Source of the DNA: Lentzea albidocapillata subsp. violacea
Lineage (GTDB): Bacteria; Actinomycetota; Actinomycetes; Mycobacteriales; Pseudonocardiaceae
Assembly (NCBI RefSeq): GCF_900100275.1
Contig: NZ_FNET01000001.1
Coordinates: 868,001-932,000 of the forward strand
Reading direction: 5' to 3'
DNA length: 64,000 nucleotides
The notes below the pieces were generated by a model. That model was not told the origin of the DNA. It was given only the letters and a program-made list of their open reading frames with translations, and searched no databases. This document shows, piece after piece, positions 17,546-26,177 of the stretch. A program made the position numbers and the translations under genes. Within the stretch, counting starts at the first letter, position 1. Each line of letters starts with the position of its first letter.

Positions 17546-17624
17546 CTCCGCGCTCTTCTCGTAGCTGCGGTTCATCCGCTGCACCCGCAGCTCCGCACTC
17601 ATCTCGTAGCTGTCGTTGATCCGC
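17546..17624. repeat. Two imperfect 34-base direct repeats at a 45-base period
   Basis: The unit at 17546-17579 (starts CTCCGCGCTCTTCTCGTAGC) recurs at 17591-17624 (CTCCGCACTCATCTCGTAGC) with a handful of changes. Read on the minus strand it encodes a 15-residue repeat, NDSYEMSAELRVQR then MNRSYEKSAEQRARE. No good start codon or family supports a real protein, so this may be the remnant of a gene or a simple repeat. Confidence 0.55.
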
Positions 17625-17659
17625 GGGTAGCCGTGGCGGCGTCCCGCCGGCGGAACTCC

Positions 17660-18235
17660 TCAGCGGGGCGGCAGTGGCAGCTCCATGGCGGGCAGGCCGT
17701 CGATGCTCGCGATGTTGTACGGCTTCTTGTTCGTGTACTCACGGAACTCGGCGTCGCTCTTGCGGCCGAAGTAGTCCGCGTGCAGCTCCCGCTCCGAGCG
17801 GTAGTCCATGAACGGCACCGCGAACCCGCACGTGTCGCTGATCAGCTCCGCCGTCACCACGACCACCGCCCGCAACGCAGGCCCGTCCGCCTCCCCGAAC
17901 CCCGCCACCAGCCCGGCGAAGCGCGGATCGTCGCGGAACACCGGCTCACCGCGGCCGTGCACGCGCACGATGTTCGGCGGGCCCTCGAACGCACACCACA
18001 TCAACGTCACGCGCCCGTTCTCCCGCAGATGCGCGATCGTCTCGGCGTGGCTGCCACCGAAGTCCAGGTAGGCCACCGTGCGGTCGTCGAGGATCCGCAA
18101 CGTGCCCTGCCGGCCCTTGGGCGAGAGGTTGACGTGCCCGTCACCCGCCAGCGGGGCGGTGGCCACGAAGAACACCTTCTGGTTCTCGATGAACTCCTGC
18201 AGCCGCGGCTCGATCCGCTCGTATTCCTTACCCAT
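17660..18235 (-). CDS. Pyridoxamine 5'-phosphate oxidase family protein
   Basis: A 191-residue split-barrel flavin-binding protein. It contains QKVFFVATAP, HVNLSPKG, VAYLDFGGSHAETIAHL and VTLMWCAFEGPPNIVRVHGRG, the pattern of the PPOX class that binds FMN or F420. The ATG start is clear. It forms a same-strand pair with the DinB gene upstream, 79 bases apart. Confidence 0.9.
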   Translation of the reverse strand: MGKEYERIEPRLQEFIENQKVFFVATAPLAGDGHVNLSPKGRQGTLRILDDRTVAYLDFGGSHAETIAHLRENGRVTLMWCAFEGPPNIVRVHGRGEPVFRDDPRFAGLVAGFGEADGPALRAVVVVTAELISDTCGFAVPFMDYRSERELHADYFGRKSDAEFREYTNKKPYNIASIDGLPAMELPLPPR

Positions 18236-18314
18236 GCTCAGCAGTATTGATCGTCTCGCGGAACCTGTCAGCCACCTTTCCCAGGTGCTGAACCCGCGTC
18301 GGCGCCGCGCCCGG

Positions 18315-18893
18315 TCACGCCTGCCCCGAAGCCCTGCGCGCCTCCAGCTCCACCCGGTCCCAGTGCGCCTGCCAGTCCTGCTGCGGCAGGTTCGAGTTGC
18401 CCGCCCGCAACCCGGCCACCCCGTCGAGGCCCTCGCGCAGGATGTCCGCGTGCCCGGCGTGCCGGTTCACCTCGGCGATCTCGTGCACCAGCAGCAGCTG
18501 CAACGTCACATACTTGCGCTCCTCCGGCCACCACGGCACCACACCGGGCGCGTCCAGCGGCAGCTCCTCGATGCTGGTGTCGGCGAACGCCGTCGCCCGC
18601 GCGAACAACCCCAGCACGTCCTCCCGCGACTCGTCCGCGGTGGCGAACATGTCCGAGTTCGGGTCGGCCTCGACGTCGAAGGGCAGCTTCTCGGGGAACG
18701 GGCGGCCCAGGCAGTCGCCGAAGTAGCCCGCCTCGACACCGGCCAGGTGCTTGACCAGACCCAGCAGGTTCGTGCCCGTCGGTGTCAGCGGGCGGCGCAC
18801 GTCGTACTCCGAGAGGCCGTCGAGCTTCCACAGCAACGCCTCGCGGGCGACCTTGAGGTAGCGGTGCAGGTCGGCTTTCGGATCTGAGGTCAT
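18315..18893 (-). CDS. DinB-family (DUF664-like) protein, paralogue of the first gene
   Basis: A 192-residue DinB/YfiT-like four-helix protein with WKLDGLSEYDVRRPLT, GTNLLGLVKHLA and HEIAEVNRHAGHADILREG. ATG 18893 is preferred over an in-frame upstream GTG because it gives the usual short N-terminus. It closely matches the gene at 92-586 but has a longer C-terminus ending QDWQAHWDRVELEARR. Confidence 0.9.
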   Translation of the reverse strand: MTSDPKADLHRYLKVAREALLWKLDGLSEYDVRRPLTPTGTNLLGLVKHLAGVEAGYFGDCLGRPFPEKLPFDVEADPNSDMFATADESREDVLGLFARATAFADTSIEELPLDAPGVVPWWPEERKYVTLQLLLVHEIAEVNRHAGHADILREGLDGVAGLRAGNSNLPQQDWQAHWDRVELEARRASGQA

Positions 18894-19164
18894 GCCGCTC
18901 ACCCTCGCAGAGCCCCCCGACAGCGCCCGCACGGCCTCGGGGAAGAACCGGAAACAACCCGGTCCCGCCGTGCCGCTCGCGGAACAACGACCGCACGGAC
19001 ACCTCCGGGAACCACGCCCCGGAACGCCCGCACGAACAACCCGGTCCCCGCCCCCAGGTCCAGCACCGTGCGTCCCGCCACGACGACAACCCCTCGAGGG
19101 AAATCTCGCGGGTCACCCGGTGCGAGATGGCCTCCACGACGTCGTAGCGCCAGGTAAACCCCAT
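18894..19164 (-). pseudogene. Remnant of a class I SAM-dependent methyltransferase
   Basis: On the minus strand one frame gives [17 protein letters not shown] from 19164. After a frame change, another gives the SAM-binding signature RTVLDLGAGTGLFVRAF at about 19072-19023. A third frame seems to continue the sequence. No single frame spans them, and the whole region is under 300 bases against about 750 for an intact gene. It looks like the decayed 5' part of a methyltransferase just upstream of the DinB gene. Confidence 0.45.
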
Positions 19165-19250
19165 ACGGATGGCGGGATGACAGTGAGCCTTCACACGGAC
19201 TAAACATTGCGGAGCCATGTCCCTGCCGTGGTACGAAAGGGTTTCCCTGC

Positions 19251-20912
19251 ATGCGAAAGAGCCATCTCAGACCTCTGATCGGGGTCACCGTCGCCGCGAG
19301 CGTCGTGTTCGCCATGGGAGGCGTGCCCACCGGTGCGGCTCCCGGCGACCAGGAAACGTCGACGAACTACCAGGTCAGCAACGTTCGCACCGCTGAACAG
19401 CGCACCAAGCTCGCCAAGTCCGGTGCCGCCATCGACTCGGTCGAGGAGCACGGCATCGTCGTGATCACCGCGACCGCGCGTGAGGCCAAGAACCTGAAAG
19501 CACAGGGGTTCGAGGTCACCGAGCTGCCCAGGCGGATGGACGCGAACTCGGCCATCGGCCCGTTCGACTTCCCAGCGGCGGACTCGAACTACCACAACTA
19601 CGCCGAGATGACGACGGCGATCAACAACGCCGTCGCGGCATACCCGAACCTGATCAGCAAGCAGGTCATCGGCAAGTCCTACGAGAACCGCGACATCGTC
19701 GCCCTCAAGATCAGCGACAACGTCGGTGTGGACGAGAACGAGCCGGAGGTGCTGTTCACGCACCACCAGCACGCCCGTGAGCACCTCACCGTCGAGATGG
19801 CGCTGTACCTGATCAACCAGTTCACGACCCAGTACGCGAGCGACGCGCGTATCAAGGGCCTCCTGGACACCCGCGAAGTCTGGATCATCCCGGACGTCAA
19901 CCCCGACGGCGGCGAGTACGACATCGCGACCGGCAGCTACCGGTCGTGGCGCAAGAACCGGCAGCCCAACGCTGGTTCGGCCAACGTCGGCACCGACCTC
20001 AACCGCAACTGGGGCTACAAATGGGGCTGCTGCGGCGGTTCCAGCGGCAGCACCGGTTCCGACACCTACCGCGGGCCGAGCGCGGAGTCCGCGCCCGAGG
20101 TGAAGGTCGTGGCCGACTTCGTGCGCGGCCGCAACGTCGGTGGCAAGCAGCAGATCAGCGCGTCCATCGACTTCCACACCTACAGCGAGCTCATCCTGTG
20201 GCCGTGGGGCTGGACCTACGACGACGTCGCGCCGGGCCTGACCCAGGACCAGCGCGACACGTTCGCCACCATCGGCCAGCAGATGGCAGCCACCAACAAC
20301 TACACGCCCGAGCAGTCCAGCGACCTCTACATCACCGACGGGTCGATCCCTGACTGGCTGTGGGGCTCGCAGGGCATCTTCGCCTACACCTTCGAGATGT
20401 ACCCCGGCAGCGCCGGCGGTGGCGGCTTCTACCCGCCCGACGAGGTGATCCCGGCGCAGACCGCCCGCAACAAGGAGGCCGTGCTGCAGCTGCTGGAACG
20501 CGCCGACTGCCCGTACGAGGCCATCGGCAAGGAGCAGCAGTACTGCGGCGTCACCCCGCCCGACCCCGGTGGCAAGTTCTTCGAGAACGCGGCGGACTTC
20601 CAGATCAGGGACCACACCACGGTCAACTCCCCGATCACGGTGTCCGGTGTGACGGGCAACGCCCCGTCGACCCTCAAGGTCGCCGTGGACATCAAGCACA
20701 CCTACAAGGGTGACCTGAAGGTGGACCTGGTGGCGCCGGACGGCACCGTCTACATCCTGCACAACCGCTCCGGCGGCGGCACGGACAACATCAACACCAC
20801 CTACACCGTCAACGCCTCCAGCGAGGTCGCCAACGGCACCTGGCAGCTGAGGGTCAACGACAACGCCAACCAGGACACCGGGTTCCTCGACAAGTGGAGC
20901 CTGCAGTTCTGA
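19251..20912 (+). CDS. Secreted M14 zinc carboxypeptidase with P-domain
   Basis: A 553-residue secreted enzyme. It has a signal peptide of about 30 residues ending PTGAA and a propeptide to about 105. The M14 carboxypeptidase domain has zinc ligands HAREH (His 174, Glu 177) and His in IDFHTYSEL. The catalytic Glu lies in YTFEMYPG, and [11 protein letters not shown] is typical of the family. From about 435 comes a proprotein-convertase P-domain ([36 protein letters not shown]), a jelly-roll found on secreted actinomycete proteases. AAAGGG precedes the ATG. It would degrade extracellular peptides, in keeping with the peptide-uptake cluster nearby. Confidence 0.95.
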   Translation: MRKSHLRPLIGVTVAASVVFAMGGVPTGAAPGDQETSTNYQVSNVRTAEQRTKLAKSGAAIDSVEEHGIVVITATAREAKNLKAQGFEVTELPRRMDANSAIGPFDFPAADSNYHNYAEMTTAINNAVAAYPNLISKQVIGKSYENRDIVALKISDNVGVDENEPEVLFTHHQHAREHLTVEMALYLINQFTTQYASDARIKGLLDTREVWIIPDVNPDGGEYDIATGSYRSWRKNRQPNAGSANVGTDLNRNWGYKWGCCGGSSGSTGSDTYRGPSAESAPEVKVVADFVRGRNVGGKQQISASIDFHTYSELILWPWGWTYDDVAPGLTQDQRDTFATIGQQMAATNNYTPEQSSDLYITDGSIPDWLWGSQGIFAYTFEMYPGSAGGGGFYPPDEVIPAQTARNKEAVLQLLERADCPYEAIGKEQQYCGVTPPDPGGKFFENAADFQIRDHTTVNSPITVSGVTGNAPSTLKVAVDIKHTYKGDLKVDLVAPDGTVYILHNRSGGGTDNINTTYTVNASSEVANGTWQLRVNDNANQDTGFLDKWSLQF

Positions 20913-20920
20913 CCGGCTGA

Positions 20921-20954
20921 GCGTCAGGGCGTCGCCGTCGCGGCGCCCTGACGC
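20921..20954. terminator. Bidirectional hairpin terminator
   Basis: GCGTCAGGGCG (20921-20931) pairs perfectly with CGCCCTGACGC (20944-20954) around a 9-base loop, between the convergent carboxypeptidase and monooxygenase genes. It overlaps the last codons of the monooxygenase. Confidence 0.7.
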
Positions 20955-22129
20955 CCGTAGTCCTTGACCCGCATCGAGTCGTGCATCCGCACGCCCTTCG
21001 AGTTGAGCTTGGCCAGCGGCCGGATCAGCCACGACGGCAACGACGTCAGCAGCTGCGCGCCCCTCACCAGCCCCGACACCCCCAGCCGGGTGGACGGGAT
21101 CAACGTCTTCGCGGTGCCGAGCGCGAACGCCCTGCTCGCGTGCACGACGTCGCGCATCTCGTCCTCGTACCGCGCGAACGCCGCCTGGTGATCCGCGCCC
21201 GCGGACAACTCGCCCGCCAGCACGTACGCGCCCAGCACCGCGAGGCTCGTGCTGCCACCGACCGCCGGGCCGGGGCAGTAGCCCGCGTCCCCGACCAGCG
21301 CCACCCGCCCGCGTGACCACGTGTCCTCGCGCAACTGGGTGATCGAGTCGAAGTAGAACGCCCCGTCGCCGTCCAGGTACTCCAGCCACCCGTCGACCTC
21401 GCGGTGCATCCCCGCGAACGCCTCCCGCAGCAGTTGCTTCTGCCGCGCCACGTCGCGGTGGTGATACGAGAGCTCGGGCGAGCGGAACAGGAACACCGCG
21501 CGAGCGTCGTCCAGGTGCCGTGCGCCGTACACCGCCGCGGTACGCCCCGGCCCGATGTGTCCGGCCATCTCGCCCGCCACCCCCAGATCCCGCGGTACGG
21601 ACAACACCGCCAGATACGCACCCACGAACGTCTTGCCGACCTCACCGAACACGAGCCGCCGCACGTTCGAGTGCAGCCCGTCCGCGCCGATGACCAGGTC
21701 GAACCGGCGGGGCGCACCGACCTCGAAGGTCACCTCGTCACCGATGGACGTGATCGAGTCGCCGAACACGTACTCGACGTCCGCGCGTGTGGCGTCGTAG
21801 TAGATCTCGCTCAGGTCGTCGCGCATGATCTCGACGTGCCGGTCCGACGCGGCTGCGAACAACTTCGCCACGTCGGCGCTGATCGGCTTGCGCGTGCCCT
21901 CACGCAGGTACGTCAGCCGGGTGGTCCCCGTCGCCAGCGCCTCGATGCGCGGCAGCACACCCATGCGTTCGGAGATGTCCATGGCCGGGGTGAACAGGTC
22001 GACCGCGTGCCCGCCGGTCTTGCGCAGCACCGGCGAGCGCTCCACCACCGTCACCTCGTGCCCGTGCCGCACCAGCCAGTAGGCGAGCACCGGGCCGGCG
22101 ATGCTGGCTCCGGAAACGAGTATCCGCAC
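20924..22129 (-). CDS. FAD-dependent monooxygenase (PHBH/TetX-like)
   Basis: A 401-residue group A flavoprotein hydroxylase. The FAD motifs are VSGASIAGPVLAYWLVRHGH (Rossmann), DLVIGADGLHSNVRR and VALVGDAGYCPGPAVGGS. KTGGHAVDLF near residue 37 is typical of TetX-like enzymes. The substrate is not predictable; antibiotics or aromatic compounds are usual. It is divergent from a TetR gene, with paired operators between them, so it is likely induced by its substrate. Confidence 0.93.
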   Translation of the reverse strand: MRILVSGASIAGPVLAYWLVRHGHEVTVVERSPVLRKTGGHAVDLFTPAMDISERMGVLPRIEALATGTTRLTYLREGTRKPISADVAKLFAAASDRHVEIMRDDLSEIYYDATRADVEYVFGDSITSIGDEVTFEVGAPRRFDLVIGADGLHSNVRRLVFGEVGKTFVGAYLAVLSVPRDLGVAGEMAGHIGPGRTAAVYGARHLDDARAVFLFRSPELSYHHRDVARQKQLLREAFAGMHREVDGWLEYLDGDGAFYFDSITQLREDTWSRGRVALVGDAGYCPGPAVGGSTSLAVLGAYVLAGELSAGADHQAAFARYEDEMRDVVHASRAFALGTAKTLIPSTRLGVSGLVRGAQLLTSLPSWLIRPLAKLNSKGVRMHDSMRVKDYGRQGAATATP

Positions 22130-22142
22130 GTCACAACCCCTT

Positions 22143-22160
22143 ACTTAACGGTCGGTAAGT
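22143..22160. promoter_or_regulatory. TetR operator, copy 1
   Basis: The imperfect palindrome ACTTAACGGTCGGTAAGT lies 14 bases upstream of the monooxygenase start. On the opposite strand copy 2 reads almost identically, so the two sites face each other across the intergenic region. This is the expected layout for a TetR that represses both genes. Confidence 0.7.
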
Positions 22161-22184
22161 CACGCTGCCGACTGTAGCACCGCG

Positions 22185-22205
22185 GCTTACCGATCGTTAA
22201 GTAAG
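22185..22205. promoter_or_regulatory. TetR operator, copy 2
   Basis: CTTACCGATCGTTAAGTA is the reverse-strand counterpart of copy 1, with one or two changes. It ends 10 bases before the GTG of the TetR gene, so binding would block its own promoter or start. Confidence 0.7.
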
Positions 22206-22214
22206 ATTCGGACC

Positions 22215-22748
22215 GTGGCACGACAGAGCGACACCAAGCAGCGGATCATGCAGACCGCCCGGGAACTGTTCGCGCATCAGGGCGTGCAGCAGACCAGCCT
22301 GCAGGAGATCGCCGACCGCCTGGGGATCTCCAAACCCGCGCTCTACTACCACTTCGCCTCACGGGAGGAGCTCGTCCGCAGCATCGTCACCCCGCTGCTC
22401 GACGACGGCGAAGGGTTCCTCGCGCGCATGGAGCAACGCCACGACGTGCCGCCGGTCGAGTTGATCGAGGGCTTCTTCGACTTCCACCACCGCCACCGCA
22501 AGGACATGATGCTGCTGCTCACCGAGCTGACCACGCTCGCGGAGCTGGGCCTGATCGACGTCGTGCTGTCCTGGCGCGCCCGCCTGACCCGGCTCGTGTT
22601 CGGCCCCGAGGCGACGCTGGAGCAGCAGGCCCGCGCGGTGCTGGCGTTCGGCGGCATGCAGGACTGCACCATGCAGTTCCCCGACACCCCCGTCGAGGAG
22701 CTGCGCGCGGCCACCGTGACGGCCGCGCGCGCCGCCCTGGGCCTCTAG
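22215..22748 (+). CDS. TetR-family repressor
   Basis: A 177-residue regulator. The N-terminal HTH reads QTSLQEIADRLGISKPALYY (residues about 27-46), followed by HFASREELVRSI. The ligand domain is all-helical and unspecific. The start is a GTG. The paired operators upstream show that it probably controls itself and the divergent FAD monooxygenase. Confidence 0.94.
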   Translation: MARQSDTKQRIMQTARELFAHQGVQQTSLQEIADRLGISKPALYYHFASREELVRSIVTPLLDDGEGFLARMEQRHDVPPVELIEGFFDFHHRHRKDMMLLLTELTTLAELGLIDVVLSWRARLTRLVFGPEATLEQQARAVLAFGGMQDCTMQFPDTPVEELRAATVTAARAALGL

Positions 22749-22936
22749 AACAAAAGCCGCCGTTCGGTCGCTGTCGATCGGCGCCGCGAAGGACGACCAT
22801 CACGCGATGCCAGCTGCGCGAGAGAGCGCGATCACGGCCCCTGCACGCCACTAGATGAGAACGGACTCTCGAAACCGCTCTCGGCCCGTCTGAGCGCGAG
22901 GTAGGGTCCAGAAACCGATTAACCGCCGGGAGAGAC

Positions 22937-23701
22937 ATGCGCGCCGTCGAGATCAGACCTGGGGTCCGGATCCGCTGGGTCGAAGTGCCGGGTGCCACAC
23001 CGGCACGGGTCTACCTGCACGGACTGGGCGCCTCCTCGGCTCCCTACTACGCCGAAGCCGTCGCGCACCCGCTGCTGGCCGGGCGCCGCAGCCTCATGAT
23101 GGACATGCTCGGCTTCGGCATCAGCGACCGCCCCGCGGGCTTCGCCTACTCGCTGGAAGGCCACGCGGACGCCCTCGCCGTCGCGCTCGCGAAGATCGGG
23201 CTGCGCCGCTGCGAGATCATCGGCCACAGCATGGGCGGCGCCGTCGCCATCGTGCTCGCCGCACGCCACCCCGAGATGGTGCGCTCGCTCGTGCTCGTCG
23301 ACCCCAACGTCGACCCCGCCACACCCGCGCTCGGCGCGCCCGGCAGCCGGGGCATCGCCGCCTACGGCGAGGCGGACTTCCTCAGCCACGGCTTCGACCG
23401 CGTGCTGCGCGACGTCGGCCCGCACTGGGCCGCCACCATGCGCATGGCCGGCCGCGAAGCCCTCTACCGCAGCGCCGTCGACCTCGTGCGCGGCACGTCA
23501 CCCACCATGCGCAAGCTGTTGCTGGAACTGGAGATCCCGCGCGTCTTCCTGCACCCCGAGGACGCACCGCCCAGCGGCGGCCGCGAACTCGCCGCGTCCG
23601 GCGTGCAGGTCGTCTCCGTGCCGAACACCGGCCACAACATCATGATCGACAACGTCGAGGGCTTCGCGCGCGCCGTCGCCCAGCAGCGGCTGTCGGTCTA
23701 G
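22937..23701 (+). CDS. Alpha/beta hydrolase
   Basis: A 254-residue alpha/beta hydrolase. The oxyanion-hole segment is YLHGLGASSAP, the nucleophile elbow GHSMGGAVAIVLA, and the catalytic His is in VPNTGHNIMID. GLRRCEIIGHSMGG resembles esterases and C-C hydrolases. GGGAGAG precedes the ATG. It converges with the TetR gene, the stop codons overlapping. Substrate unknown. Confidence 0.92.
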   Translation: MRAVEIRPGVRIRWVEVPGATPARVYLHGLGASSAPYYAEAVAHPLLAGRRSLMMDMLGFGISDRPAGFAYSLEGHADALAVALAKIGLRRCEIIGHSMGGAVAIVLAARHPEMVRSLVLVDPNVDPATPALGAPGSRGIAAYGEADFLSHGFDRVLRDVGPHWAATMRMAGREALYRSAVDLVRGTSPTMRKLLLELEIPRVFLHPEDAPPSGGRELAASGVQVVSVPNTGHNIMIDNVEGFARAVAQQRLSV

Positions 23702-24243
23702 CCGAGCTCACGGGCGATCGCGCCGGCGAGCAGCTCGCGCGCGCGTTGCAGGGTCAGCGAGCCGCTGTGCCAGCGCTCGCTCAACCCCTCGACGAGCGCG
23801 GTGAGCCGTTCGGCGGCCGCCCCCGCGTCGAGCTCCGGATTCGCTTGGCGCACAAGGGTTTCCACATCGGCGTTCCACGCCTCGGTCGCTGTGCGCAACG
23901 TCGCGCGCAGCTCCTCGTCGAACGCCGCGCTGGCCCGCAGCTCACCCCACGCGACGCTCGTGTCCCGTACGAACGCGGTGTCCTGCAGCTCGCCCAGAAG
24001 CATCCGCTCGACCCGTGCGCGCGGATCGCCGGACTCCACGTCACCGGTGTAGGACTGCGCCCGGTGGTTCACGTGCTCCAGCGCGGCACGCAGGATCCCG
24101 GCGCGGTCCTTGAAGTGGTAGTAGATCAACGCCGTGGACACCCCGGCCTCGGCCGCGAGCTTCTCGACGCGCAACCCGCGCACGCCGTCCTGCGCGATCA
24201 CGCGCACCGCGGCCTCGAGCATCTGGGTCCTGCGCTCCGACAC
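23698..24243 (-). CDS. TetR-family regulator in the agmatine deiminase operon
   Basis: A 181-residue TetR protein. The HTH is RVEKLAAEAGVSTALIYYHF, typical of the BetI-like branch (C-terminal TetR_C_6-like domain). GTG 24243 has GAGGG upstream and lies seven bases after the agmatine deiminase stop, so both are in one operon. A perfect 18-bp palindrome in front of that operon (25317-25334) is the likely operator. Confidence 0.9.
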   Translation of the reverse strand: MSERRTQMLEAAVRVIAQDGVRGLRVEKLAAEAGVSTALIYYHFKDRAGILRAALEHVNHRAQSYTGDVESGDPRARVERMLLGELQDTAFVRDTSVAWGELRASAAFDEELRATLRTATEAWNADVETLVRQANPELDAGAAAERLTALVEGLSERWHSGSLTLQRARELLAGAIARELG

Positions 24244-24250
24244 GACGCCC

Positions 24251-25300
24251 TCACTTAGGTTCCTGCTGGGTGGTGCAGTGGATGCCGCCACCGCCCGACG
24301 CGATGCCGTCGATGTTGATCTGCACCACCGTACGGCCGGGGAACAGCCGCTCCATCGTCGCCTTCGCCGCGGCGTCGGCCCGCCGGTCACCGAACTCCGG
24401 CCCGACCACCGCACCATTGCACACGTAGAAGTTGATGTACCCGGCCGCGAAGTCCTCGTCACTCACCCGCACCGTCTCCGGCCCCTCCATCACCTCCACC
24501 CGCAACGGCCTGCCCGCCGCATCGGTGGCCGACCGCAGGATCTCCAGGTGGCGGCGCGTCACGTCGTAATCGAACGACCCGGGGTCGTTGTCCAGCCCCG
24601 CCACCACCACGCCGGGCCCGGCGAACCGCGCGTAGAAGTCGGTGTGGCCGTCGGTGATGTCGCGCCCCGCGATGCCCGGCAGCCAGATCACCTTCCTGAT
24701 CCCGAGCAGGTACGCGAGCTCCTGCTCGACATCGCTCTTCCGCCAGCCCCGGTTGCGGTTGGCGTTGAGCACGCAGCTCTCGGTGATGATCGCCGTGCCC
24801 TCGCCGTCGACCTCCAGCGCGCCACCCTCCAGCACCAGGTCCGTGCGAATCCGCCCGGCACCGGCCCGTCCGGCGACGAACCCGGCGACCTTCGCGTCCC
24901 GGCGGTGCTCCTGCTTGCCGCCCCAGCCGTTGAAGTTGAAGTCGACCGCCCCGCCGCGCACGAACACCGGCCCCGTGTCACGCATCCACAGGTCGTCGAG
25001 TTCCGCGACCACCAGCTCGACACCCGGCATCAGCGACCGGGCCCGCTCCACGTCCTCGGCCCGCACCAGCATCGACACCGGCTCGAACCGGGCGATCGTG
25101 GTCGCGATCATCGCCTGGTCGCGCCGGACCCGGGGCAGCAGGTCACGGCCCCAGATCCGCTCGCCGGCCGCGAACGCCATCCACGTCCGCCGATGCGGCC
25201 GCCCCTCCTCGGGCATCACCCACGCCCTGCCGGTGTCACCTCGGCAGCCGGCGAGCAGACCGCTGACGGCCGCCGACAGCACGAAGCTGCGCCTGTTCAT
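24251..25300 (-). CDS. Agmatine deiminase (PPAD family), Tat-type lipoprotein
   Basis: A 349-residue porphyromonas-type peptidyl-arginine/agmatine deiminase. These convert agmatine to N-carbamoylputrescine. Catalytic landmarks are DLWMRDTGPVFV, ITDGHTDFYARF and the cysteine in GGGIHCTTQQEP. The N-terminus MNRRSFVLSAAVSGLLAGC combines a twin-arginine pattern with a lipobox, so the enzyme appears to be exported and anchored outside the membrane, whereas AguA is normally cytoplasmic. A TetR gene follows in the same operon. A perfect palindrome sits 17 bases upstream. Confidence 0.9.
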   Translation of the reverse strand: MNRRSFVLSAAVSGLLAGCRGDTGRAWVMPEEGRPHRRTWMAFAAGERIWGRDLLPRVRRDQAMIATTIARFEPVSMLVRAEDVERARSLMPGVELVVAELDDLWMRDTGPVFVRGGAVDFNFNGWGGKQEHRRDAKVAGFVAGRAGAGRIRTDLVLEGGALEVDGEGTAIITESCVLNANRNRGWRKSDVEQELAYLLGIRKVIWLPGIAGRDITDGHTDFYARFAGPGVVVAGLDNDPGSFDYDVTRRHLEILRSATDAAGRPLRVEVMEGPETVRVSDEDFAAGYINFYVCNGAVVGPEFGDRRADAAAKATMERLFPGRTVVQINIDGIASGGGGIHCTTQQEPK

Positions 25301-25316
25301 ACCCCCAAGCTATCCC

Positions 25317-25334
25317 TGACTGAAATTTCAGTCA
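25317..25334. promoter_or_regulatory. Perfect 18-bp palindrome, likely TetR operator
   Basis: TGACTGAAATTTCAGTCA is a perfect inverted repeat, 17 bases upstream of the agmatine deiminase start. It is AT-rich against its surroundings. Its size and place suit autoregulation by the TetR encoded at the end of the operon. Confidence 0.75.
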
Positions 25335-25377
25335 AAGCGAAACCGCTGGTAGTGACCACGGACATGCCGTGGAGAGG

Positions 25378-26166
25378 TCAGCGGCGCCGGGCGGGCTCCG
25401 CCGTCCAGTGCGAGGGACGCGACAGCGCGGCGGGCAGCTTCGTCTTCGCGTTGCCACGCGCGGCGTTGACCTGCGGCTGGGTCAGGAACAGGCACGTGCT
25501 CAGGTCCGCGCCCGACAACTCCGCGCCCCGCAGGTCGGCGCCGATCATGTCCGCCCGCGACAGGTCGGAGTTCGTGAGATCCGCGCCGATCAGGTACGCA
25601 CCGCGGAAGTCCGCGCTGCTCAGGTTCCTGTTGCGCAGCCGTGCGCCGATCAGGTCGGCGCCCCGGTAGGACTTCGCGCTGGTCCGCAGCCGTTCACTGG
25701 TGCGCAGCAGCAGGACGTTCACCTTCGCCCGGATCTCCGCGACGTCGAGCGCCAGGATGGCGTCCGGCGAGGCGACCGTGTGCCGTTCCACCTCGGCGAA
25801 GGCCTGGCCGAGGTCGTCGTGCGGGTCGAGACGGCCAGCTTCGGCGAGGTACCAGAGCAGTTCGTGCAGCTGCCGGACCACCGGGAACACCGCGAACATC
25901 TGCTGCCGCTCGGCGGTGCGCCAGTCGACGCCCGCGAACACCGTCTGCGACACCCGCTGACCCGCGCCGAAGCAGTCATAGACCGTGCAGCCGGCATAGC
26001 CCTTCGGCCGCAGCTGGTCGTGGATGCCGCACCGGTGATCGGCCAGCAGGTTCCGGCACGGCGTGCCCGCGTCCTTGGTGGCCGCGAAGTCCGCCGATTT
26101 CGCGAACGGCAGCGCGACGCAGCACAACCCGAAACAGTTGGCGCAGTCGCCTTTCAGCTCGTCCAT
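25378..26166 (-). CDS. Pentapeptide-repeat protein with N-terminal YkgJ-like Cys cluster
   Basis: A 262-residue two-part protein. Residues 1-70 hold a cysteine/histidine cluster (GDCANCFGLCCVALPF, then CRNLLADHRCGIH and GCTVYDCFG), like the YkgJ zinc/iron-binding domain. Residues about 165-225 are pentapeptide repeats of the A(D/N)LxG type (ADLIGARLRN, ADFRGAYLIG, ADLTNSDLSR, ADMIGADLRG), which form a right-handed quadrilateral helix. ATG 26166 follows the coiled-coil gene by 11 bases, suggesting one operon. Function unknown; the same domain pair occurs in other actinomycetes. Confidence 0.88.
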   Translation of the reverse strand: MDELKGDCANCFGLCCVALPFAKSADFAATKDAGTPCRNLLADHRCGIHDQLRPKGYAGCTVYDCFGAGQRVSQTVFAGVDWRTAERQQMFAVFPVVRQLHELLWYLAEAGRLDPHDDLGQAFAEVERHTVASPDAILALDVAEIRAKVNVLLLRTSERLRTSAKSYRGADLIGARLRNRNLSSADFRGAYLIGADLTNSDLSRADMIGADLRGAELSGADLSTCLFLTQPQVNAARGNAKTKLPAALSRPSHWTAEPARRR

Positions 26167-26177
26167 CACCGATCAGC

